The notes under the pieces: generated by a model
The model's input: the letters and a program-made list of their open reading frames with translations, nothing else
What the model was told of the DNA's origin: nothing
The model's database searches: none
Shown: piece after piece, positions 13,241 to 17,901 of the stretch
Layout of the letters: each line of letters starts with the position of its first letter
How positions within the stretch are numbered: position 1 is the first letter of the stretch
Position numbers and translations under genes: made by a program
NCBI GenBank assembly: GCA_910578255.1
Contig: CAJTQM010000024.1
Coordinates: 1 to 17,901 of the forward strand
Length of the DNA: 17,901 bases
From: an uncultured Oscillospiraceae bacterium
GTDB lineage: Bacteria; Bacillota; Clostridia; Oscillospirales; Ruminococcaceae
Direction of reading: 5' to 3'

Positions 13241-13279
13241 AAAAAGAAACGCCTCTAAACCGCATCGGTTCAGAGACGC
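13241..13279 (-). terminator. Terminator of the FMN riboswitch (expression platform)
   Basis: On the minus strand CGTCTCTGAACCG (13278-13266) pairs with CGGTTTAGAGGCG (13262-13250) with a 3-base loop and a TTTCTTTTT run. It lies between the aptamer and the ribU ribosome site, so FMN would stop transcription here. Confidence 0.9.
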
Positions 13280-13303
13280 AATGGTGCAAACACGAAATTT
13301 GCG

Positions 13304-13430
13304 CCGTTTCTTTCATCCGGACTATACCGTCGGTTCCGGAATCGCACCGGATCAGCTGCAAACGCAGGTCGCGGACTTGTCGCTTTCGCGCATTACCGCC
13401 GGTGGGGAATCTCACCCCGCCCCGAAACAG
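13304..13430 (-). promoter_or_regulatory. FMN riboswitch (RFN element) aptamer controlling ribU
   Basis: Minus strand: P1 strand GTTTC, then the hallmark GGGGCGGGGTGAGATTCCCC, ACCGGCGGTAAT, AGTCCGCGA, GATCCGGTGCGATTCCGG, ACCGACGGTATAGTCCGGAT and closing GAAAGAAAC. All conserved RFN blocks are present in order. A further hairpin (GGCGCAAA/TTTGCACC, one mismatch) separates it from the terminator and may take part in switching. Confidence 0.97.
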
Positions 13431-13449
13431 ACTTTGCTTTCGTTTTCTA

Positions 13450-13478
13450 ATGATACTCATTCTCCGCCCGTTTGTCAA
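13450..13478 (-). promoter_or_regulatory. sigma-A promoter of the FMN riboswitch-ribU unit
   Basis: Minus strand: perfect -35 TTGACA (13478-13473), 17-base spacer, -10 TATCAT (13455-13450), with start near 13443, a few bases before the aptamer. Confidence 0.9.
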
Positions 13479-13547
13479 CCCCTTTTGGCAGGTTTTTCAC
13501 AATCGAAAAAACGAAACATCCTTACCCGAGGCAAACCGCCGAACCGG

Positions 13548-13919
13548 TCAGATCATCCCCTTGCAGGGCTTGCAGGCGGCGAAAAACCATTCGATAGGCA
13601 GCGGGTCCTTTTTTAGATAGCCCAGCCGGCCCAATTCTTCCCGCATGGGTCCGGTGACGGCGGAGAAATCCGCTTCCACCGCCTGGGATAGGGACCCGTG
13701 GTTCAGCGCCGCCCGCAAAAGTCCGTCTAAAAGCGCCGGCTCCTGGCACCGGACCGCCAGAATCCGAATGGTTTTTCCCATCAAAAACAGGCAAAAGCCC
13801 AACAGACTTCCCCGCTCCGAAATGGCAAAGGCGCCGCACCCCTCCCGAAAAGGGATTTTCTCTTCTTGAAACCACTTTAAAACCTGCGCGGCATCTTCCA
13901 ACGGTTTCATCTCCAGCAC
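13548..13919 (-). CDS. small conserved-looking protein, possibly GNAT-related, with a C-terminal CxxC
   Basis: The function is not recognised. The 123-residue protein starts at GTG 13919, one base after the rluB stop and behind AAAGGAG, so it is translated together with rluB. The pattern is short helix (LEDAAQVLKWFQEE), strands (GCGAFAISERGSLLGFCLFLMGKTIRILAVR), helix (PALLDGLLRAALNHG), strand and an ending LGYLKKDPLPIEWFFA. This order recalls a small or trimmed GNAT acetyltransferase fold, but the acetyl-CoA loop (Q/RxxGxG/A) is not visible. The end, C116-K-P-C119, is a possible metal or redox site. No terminator is seen before the FMN riboswitch promoter. The gene is very likely real from spacing and codon use. 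Confidence 0.75.
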   Translation of the reverse strand: MLEMKPLEDAAQVLKWFQEEKIPFREGCGAFAISERGSLLGFCLFLMGKTIRILAVRCQEPALLDGLLRAALNHGSLSQAVEADFSAVTGPMREELGRLGYLKKDPLPIEWFFAACKPCKGMI

Positions 13920-13920
13920 T

Positions 13921-14691
13921 TTATCTCTTCTCCTTTCCGTTTTGCTCCTGGCCGCGGCGCAGCGCCGACTGAAGGGACGACAGTTCCTGCGGGGTCAGCA
14001 TCCGCCATTTTCCCGGCGGCAGCATTCCCAGCCGAACCGGCCCGATAGAGGTTCGCTTCAGCCGCGCCACCTCCAGCCCCACCGCTTCACACATCCGGCG
14101 GATCTGGCGGTTTCTCCCTTCGGTGATGATGATCTGCACCACAACCCGTCCCGGTTCTTTGGACAATACCGTCACTTGGGCGGGGGCTGTCCGTTCGCCG
14201 TCCAGTTCTACCCCTTCCGCCAGCCGTGTGGCCTGCTCATCGGTGATATCCGGCCGCACCGTCACCCGGTAGCATTTGGGCACATGGTAACTCGGATGCA
14301 TAATCTGGTTGGCAAAATCCCCGTCGTTGGTCAGCAGCAAAAGGCCCTCCGAATTGCGGTCCAGCCGACCGATTGGATAAACCCGCGCCGGCGCGTCCTT
14401 TACCAGCTGCGCTACACAGCGCCGGTCCATCTCATCCTGCATGGTGGTCACATAGCCCCGGGGCTTGTGCAGCGCCAGATAGATTCTTTTTTGGTGCTGG
14501 CGCGTGTCCACCCGTACACCTTCCACCGTGATAATATCCCTAACCGGATTCACCTTTTGGCCGATCAGCGCCTTGCGCCCATTGACCGTTACCTTTCCGT
14601 TTTGAATGGACTGCTCCGCCTTTCTGCGGGACATGACACCCGCATCCGAAAGCAGCTTGTGAATTCTCACCAAATCCTCTTTTTTCTGCAT
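13921..14691 (-). CDS. rluB: RluB-type rRNA pseudouridine synthase
   Basis: Enzymes of this RsuA/RluB family turn a uridine of ribosomal RNA into pseudouridine. The start chosen is ATG 14691 (MQKKEDLVRIHK) with GGAG six bases before it, giving 256 residues. ATG 14703 is possible, and the longer frame overlaps the carboxypeptidase gene. An S4 RNA-binding domain lies at about 8-55 (RIHKLLSDAGVMSRRKAEQSI, then GKVTVNG). The catalytic block is YPIGRLDRNSEGLLLLTNDG with the catalytic aspartate D111, followed by the C-terminal EGRNRQIRRMCEAVG. It lies 46 bases after the carboxypeptidase stop. The scpA-scpB...rluB order is common in Firmicutes. The exact rRNA target (large subunit, RluB-like) is inferred from the family and context. 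Confidence 0.93.
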   Translation of the reverse strand: MQKKEDLVRIHKLLSDAGVMSRRKAEQSIQNGKVTVNGRKALIGQKVNPVRDIITVEGVRVDTRQHQKRIYLALHKPRGYVTTMQDEMDRRCVAQLVKDAPARVYPIGRLDRNSEGLLLLTNDGDFANQIMHPSYHVPKCYRVTVRPDITDEQATRLAEGVELDGERTAPAQVTVLSKEPGRVVVQIIITEGRNRQIRRMCEAVGLEVARLKRTSIGPVRLGMLPPGKWRMLTPQELSSLQSALRRGQEQNGKEKR

Positions 14692-14737
14692 ATTCTGCTC
14701 CATTCCGCCTGACGGCGCTTTGAAAAGGACTGGAAGG

Positions 14738-15895
14738 CTATCGGCCAAACCAGCCTTTGATTGTGTCCCAAATTCCCTTTTTTTCGCTGACACGCGCTTC
14801 CACTGTCCTCTCGGGATACAAATCCCAGCTGCCCAGCTTCTGCTCGCCCAAATAAAATTCCACCTCGCCGGCCTTTTGCTCTTTTTGCAAAGGCGCGTAA
14901 TAAAAAGGATCTACAAAAATTTTCGCCGTGATCTGCCGCTCTTCCCCCTGCAAAACCGCCGAAACCGTGTCGCCGGACAGCCGGGCCTTTACCGAAGACA
15001 AGGTCCCGCCCACCACCGGCAGCGAAATTTCCGGCAGACAGGCAGCTAAGTCCACCTGCTGCACCAAAGAAAAGCCGTAGTCAAACAGTTTTTTGTGTAC
15101 ATTCCAGTCGTCTGCGGCCGATAAGGTCACGCAAATGAGGGTGATTTCTCCCCGCCGCGCCGCCGACACCAGGCATCGGCCCGCTTTTTTTGTAAAGCCG
15201 GTTTTGACTCCGATGCACCCGTCGTATTCCTCTAACAACCGGTTGTGGTTTTTAAGCCACCGGTCATACGGGGGATTTCCAAAGGAAATCTGCATTCTGG
15301 CAGTGGAGCAGATCTGGGAAAAATCTTCGTTTTCCAGCGCGTTTTTCGCCAAGACCGCCATATCATAGGCGCTGGAATAATGATCGTCCGCGTCCAGGCC
15401 GGAAGGGGTGGAAAAATGGGTGTCCTCCAGGCCCATTTGGGCGGCCCGCTCGTTCATCATCGCCACAAAATTTTCGGCGGTGCCGCCAATTTTTACCGCC
15501 GCCGCACCGGCGCTGTCGTTGCCCGAATGCAAAAGCATCCCCACCGCAAGACCCCGAAGGGTAACCCGGTCGCCGGGAAGAAGCCCCATAGAAGAGCCCT
15601 CGACCAAAATCGCCTTGGAATCCACCGTAAAATACGCGTCCAGGTTCGGCTGCTCCAAGGTCAGCAGCGCGGTCATGATTTTGGTCGTGCTGGCCATCGC
15701 CAGCCGCTCATGGATATCCCGGCCCGCCAGCACCCGGCCGGTCTGCATTTCCATCAGGACATAGGAACCCGCCTGAACGGAGAACGGCTCCGGCGGTGTC
15801 TGCTCCTCGCCAAAAGCGACGGCAAACGTCGTTTTTTCTAAAAACACCGCGGCCAAAAACAGTATGCCAAGAATCCATCTAAACCGGCGTTTCAT
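14738..15895 (-). CDS. D-alanyl-D-alanine carboxypeptidase (DacF/DacB-like, S11 family)
   Basis: The enzyme trims the terminal D-alanine from peptidoglycan stem peptides outside the membrane. The ATG at 15895 gives MKRRFRWILGILFLAAVF, a signal peptide with a basic start and a hydrophobic core (about 6-19). It lies just after GGGGGG; an in-frame ATG two codons earlier and a TTG at 15913 are less likely. Catalytic motifs: SxxK as S69-TT-K72, SxN as S124-G-N126 and KTG at 231-233. After residue 270 comes a C-terminal beta domain, and the protein ends with a basic amphipathic helix (KKGIWDTIKGWFGR) suited to membrane attachment. Length, 385 residues, is normal. It lies between the sporulation gene gerW and rluB, which suggests a sporulation-linked enzyme that shapes the spore cortex. 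Confidence 0.94.
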   Translation of the reverse strand: MKRRFRWILGILFLAAVFLEKTTFAVAFGEEQTPPEPFSVQAGSYVLMEMQTGRVLAGRDIHERLAMASTTKIMTALLTLEQPNLDAYFTVDSKAILVEGSSMGLLPGDRVTLRGLAVGMLLHSGNDSAGAAAVKIGGTAENFVAMMNERAAQMGLEDTHFSTPSGLDADDHYSSAYDMAVLAKNALENEDFSQICSTARMQISFGNPPYDRWLKNHNRLLEEYDGCIGVKTGFTKKAGRCLVSAARRGEITLICVTLSAADDWNVHKKLFDYGFSLVQQVDLAACLPEISLPVVGGTLSSVKARLSGDTVSAVLQGEERQITAKIFVDPFYYAPLQKEQKAGEVEFYLGEQKLGSWDLYPERTVEARVSEKKGIWDTIKGWFGR

Positions 15896-15910
15896 CTGCA
15901 TCCCCCCGTA

Positions 15911-15941
15911 CAATCTATGAGGGGAAGGTCCAAGTTTATAC
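15911..15941 (-). promoter_or_regulatory. possible forespore-type (sigma-G/F-like) promoter before the carboxypeptidase gene
   Basis: Minus strand: GTATA (15941-15937), 17-base gap, CATAGATT (15919-15912). This resembles the forespore promoter pattern but does not match it fully. The gene lies between two sporulation-associated positions, which makes the idea reasonable. It is weak evidence. Confidence 0.3.
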
Positions 15942-15958
15942 GAAAGACGGCGTTTTTC

Positions 15959-16345
15959 CTATTCGGCCGACTTTTTCTTTTTTTCCTTCGAGAAAATATC
16001 CGCGAATTTATCGACCAGATCCGGAACAATACCTACCGCCCGGTCCGCCGTGTTATCGTAATTTTGCATCTGCAGTAGCCGGACATTTCCTTCCTGAATA
16101 ACCAAAAACGCCAGCGGCTGGATGGAAACCCCCGCGCCGGAACCGCCGCCGAACAGATCCTTCGGCTTGTCCCCGCCAAAATCGCTTCCGCCGGAACCGT
16201 ATCCAAACGCCACCTTCGATACCGGTATAATAATCGTCCCGTCCGGCGCGGTGATCGGCTCGCCGATGATGGTATTTACGTCTACCAGCCCTTTGAGTTT
16301 TTCCAAAGAGCAATTGAGCAAACCTTCCAAATTCCCCTGACTCAT
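15959..16345 (-). CDS. gerW: GerW family sporulation protein (YtfJ)
   Basis: YtfJ/GerW proteins are made in the forespore of endospore formers and affect germination. The ATG at 16345 follows AAAAGGAG; the 23 upstream codons of the longer frame are not family-like. The 128-residue protein begins MSQGNLEGLLNCSLEKLKGLVDVNTIIGEPI, followed by TIIIPVSKVAFGYGSGGSDFG, then a Gly-rich section and VSIQPLAFLVIQEGNVRLL. It ends with an acidic/basic helix and a Lys-rich tail (SKEKKKKSAE). The pairing with the upstream DUF2953 gene mirrors B. subtilis ytfI-ytfJ. It is the best single sign that the host forms endospores. Confidence 0.93.
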   Translation of the reverse strand: MSQGNLEGLLNCSLEKLKGLVDVNTIIGEPITAPDGTIIIPVSKVAFGYGSGGSDFGGDKPKDLFGGGSGAGVSIQPLAFLVIQEGNVRLLQMQNYDNTADRAVGIVPDLVDKFADIFSKEKKKKSAE

Positions 16346-16382
16346 CTTTCTTTCTCCTTTTCGCTTTTTCTTTATAAACTCT

Positions 16383-16402
16383 CCGCCGGGCCTTACCGGC
16401 GG
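16383..16402 (-). other. intergenic hairpin between the DUF2953 gene and gerW
   Basis: A perfect 7-bp inverted repeat, CCGCCGG with CCGGCGG around a 6-base loop, lies in the 88-base gap. No T-run follows on the minus strand (AGAGTTTATAAAG), so it is not a convincing terminator. It might stabilise or separate mRNA segments. Confidence 0.5.
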
Positions 16403-16433
16403 CAAAACAGGCAAAATCGCGGGATGAAAACCG

Positions 16434-17120
16434 CTATTTTTTCATCTGCTTCCACAAAAAATTCCAACCAAAACGGATGCAGGCTCCCAGCAAAAAAACA
16501 ACTCGCAGCCGCAGCCTAAAGGATAGGCACAGCCTGTCCCCAGAGGACAGATAGTCCGCCAGCACCTGGACCCGACCCTTTTTCATATGAACCAAACAGC
16601 TTAGCGCCGCCCAGGCCCCGTGAACCCAGCCGTTCATCTGCCCGTAGGCGATGGCCGTTTGGGCCGCATCCTCCCGTGCGACGACCAGCTGCAAATCCAG
16701 CTTTTCCACCCACAAATGCCGGTATAAAAGCCCCAACGGCTTTTTCGCAGACTGCAAAAGATCCCGAACCATCCCAAACATATCCTGCAGATCACGGGAC
16801 TGCCGGTCCAAAGCTTCTTTCTTTTTTTCCCCGCCTGGCGGTGCCGCCGTGGACGGCGTTGTTTCCGGCGTCTGTGTTGCCTTCGCCTCGGCTTTCGATA
16901 AAGCTTCGGGCGAATTTTTCTTTTTTACCCTTTTTTGTTTTTTCTTTTTTGTTGACTTTTCTCCTTTTTCCTTCCCCGGCAGAAGCTGGTAGCGTAAAAC
17001 CAACCAGCGAAGCTGCAAAAAAAGCTGTGTGTTTTCATACCGAAAAACCAACCGGACGCTGGAAAAAAGAAAAAGGGACAGCAGAGCCAGCACAACTGCC
17101 AAAATGATCCAACCTGTCAT
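16434..17120 (-). CDS. DUF2953 family protein (YtfI-like)
   Basis: The 228-residue protein has one N-terminal membrane segment (about 5-22, GWIILAVVLALLSLFLFSSV). After it come a strongly basic linker (GEKSTKKKKQKRVKKKN) and a low-complexity Ala/Thr/Pro stretch. The DUF2953 core follows, with DLLQSAKKPLGLLYRHLWVEKLDLQLVVAREDAAQTAIAYGQMNGWVHG. A second hydrophobic part near 207-222 precedes a basic end. The start is ATG 17120 with no strong ribosome site; the order and spacing support it. In B. subtilis the homologue ytfI is next to ytfJ, as here. The family's function is not known; a role at the spore or cell membrane is inference from its neighbour. Confidence 0.88.
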   Translation of the reverse strand: MTGWIILAVVLALLSLFLFSSVRLVFRYENTQLFLQLRWLVLRYQLLPGKEKGEKSTKKKKQKRVKKKNSPEALSKAEAKATQTPETTPSTAAPPGGEKKKEALDRQSRDLQDMFGMVRDLLQSAKKPLGLLYRHLWVEKLDLQLVVAREDAAQTAIAYGQMNGWVHGAWAALSCLVHMKKGRVQVLADYLSSGDRLCLSFRLRLRVVFLLGACIRFGWNFLWKQMKK

Positions 17121-17149
17121 GGCGCTTCACCGATTTCCCATCTGTTTGA

Positions 17150-17710
17150 CTAAACCTTTTCCATTCGGACCTGTCCGTCCAATTCTTCCTCTTCTTCCCC
17201 GCTTTGTGGCACCAGCGGCAGCGCGCCTACCGATTCCAGCCCGAAGCTGCGCAGAAAATGCGCCGTGGTGCCGTAGGAAACCGGACGGCCCGGCAGGTCC
17301 AAACGGCCTTTTTCCTCCAACAGGCCCCGCTCCGTCAGCATATTGACCGTGCTGGAGGAATCCACGCCGCGGATCTGCTCTATAAAAGCCTTGGTCACCG
17401 GCTGATTATACGCTACAATCGCCAGCACCTCCATCGCCGCCTGGGATAAGGGCTGGTTTTTTTTCATCTCCAGCGCCTTTCTCACCGGTTGGGAAAATTC
17501 CTCCCGGGTCGACATCTGATACTGCTGGTCCAGCCGAAGGACCTGCAAAGGACTTTCTTCCTCGTCAAAATAGTCCATAACCCGTTCCATCATCCAATGG
17601 ACGGCTGCTTCGTCGCAGTCAAATACCTGCGCCAGACGCCCCGCCGAAATCGGATCGCCGCTGGCAAACAAAACTGCCGCCGCCGCTTTCTCTGTCCTGG
17701 TCAGCTTCAC
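17150..17710 (-). CDS. scpB: segregation and condensation protein B
   Basis: ScpB with ScpA and SMC forms the condensin that organises and segregates the chromosome. The 186-residue protein has two winged-helix parts: residues 1-75 (EKAAAAVLFASGDPISAGRLAQVF, typical of the family) and 80-165, with QPLSQAAMEVLAIVAYNQPVTKAFIEQIRGVDSSSTVNMLTERGLLEEKGR and the closing GRPVSYGTTAHFLRSFGL. An acidic end follows. It starts with GTG at 17710, which overlaps the scpA stop by four bases (GTGA), implying coupled translation. The DUF2953 gene follows after 29 bases. Confidence 0.96.
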   Translation of the reverse strand: MKLTRTEKAAAAVLFASGDPISAGRLAQVFDCDEAAVHWMMERVMDYFDEEESPLQVLRLDQQYQMSTREEFSQPVRKALEMKKNQPLSQAAMEVLAIVAYNQPVTKAFIEQIRGVDSSSTVNMLTERGLLEEKGRLDLPGRPVSYGTTAHFLRSFGLESVGALPLVPQSGEEEEELDGQVRMEKV

Positions 17711-17901
17711 TGGCCGTCACCCCCTTTATCCTGAACCGGCGCCGCCCGGTTTTTTCCCAGCGCCACCAGTCCGCCATCCGCCACCGTAATATGTTTGGAG
17801 CGCACCAACTCCAGCACCGCTAAAAAGGTCGCAACCATCTCGGACCGGTCCTCTGAGGCGAAAAACAATTCTTTTAACGGAACCGCTTTTTTTCGATACA
17901 A
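17707..17901 (-). CDS. scpA: segregation and condensation protein A, C-terminal part (partial, runs off the right edge)
   Basis: Only the last 64 residues are in the window; the gene continues past 17901. The sequence LKELFFASEDRSEMVATFLAVLELVRSKHITVADGG matches the C-terminal winged helix of ScpA (kleisin), which contacts the SMC head. It ends in a short tail, QDKGGDGQ. The stop overlaps the scpB start by four bases, which supports the call. It is the kleisin of the SMC-ScpAB condensin. Confidence 0.92.
   Translation of the reverse strand: MYRKKAVPLKELFFASEDRSEMVATFLAVLELVRSKHITVADGGLVALGKNRAAPVQDKGGDGQ

Noticed and set aside
1..17901. CRISPR array, IS elements, rRNA or ordinary tRNA
   Set aside because: No regular repeat-spacer pattern, transposase or rRNA segment was seen. 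The tRNA-like end at 341 belongs to tmRNA.

Overview
The window reads as a piece of chromosome from a spore-forming, low-to-mid GC Firmicute, most likely a Clostridia member of the Oscillospirales/Ruminococcaceae type. The grounds are a GerW/YtfJ sporulation protein next to a DUF2953 protein, the gene order SRP RNA-dnaX-ybaB-recR known from Bacillus and Clostridia, SAM-I and FMN riboswitches, strong AAGGAG ribosome sites, consensus sigma-A promoters and frequent TTG/GTG starts. The genus is inference. All recognised host genes lie on the minus strand. The one plus-strand gene is the tail of a mobile-element recombinase at the left edge.

Layout from the right edge, in the direction of transcription. 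(1) 17901-13548: scpA (partial), scpB, a DUF2953 protein, gerW/ytfJ, a D-Ala-D-Ala carboxypeptidase, an rluB-type pseudouridine synthase and a small unknown protein, tightly packed as one chromosome-segregation, sporulation and envelope cluster. (2) 13478-12580: promoter, FMN riboswitch and a RibU-like riboflavin ECF transporter subunit. (3) 12520-11030: promoter, SAM-I riboswitch, metK and terminator. (4) 10979-9340: promoter, an Rrf2/IscR-like regulator, an Smr-domain protein and a FabG-like reductase. (5) 9275-7301: NfeD-like protein, SPFH/stomatin-like protein, a small membrane-anchored unknown and a terminator. (6) 7182-5572: a class B penicillin-binding protein with a KTA in place of the KTG motif. 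(7) 5565-4493: promoter, a GC-rich folded leader, a DegV/FakB lipid-binding protein and a terminator. (8) 4442-4233: a small HMA-fold protein without metal-binding cysteines. (9) 4203-1334: consensus promoter, SRP RNA inside a 12-bp perfect stalk, then dnaX, ybaB and recR. (10) 1213-301: promoter, smpB, tmRNA (ssrA) only 5 bases after the smpB stop, and the tmRNA terminator.

The left edge is the most unusual part. A large serine recombinase C-terminus reads on the plus strand straight through the tmRNA terminator and into the antisense of the tmRNA 3' end. This is the arrangement expected if an integrative element sits in the 3' end of ssrA and rebuilt that end, with its terminator, from its own DNA. 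The rest of the element lies outside the window, so this stays inference. No CRISPR array, IS element, rRNA or ordinary tRNA was seen. Several start codons were moved inward from the longest open frame, on ribosome-site and family grounds.
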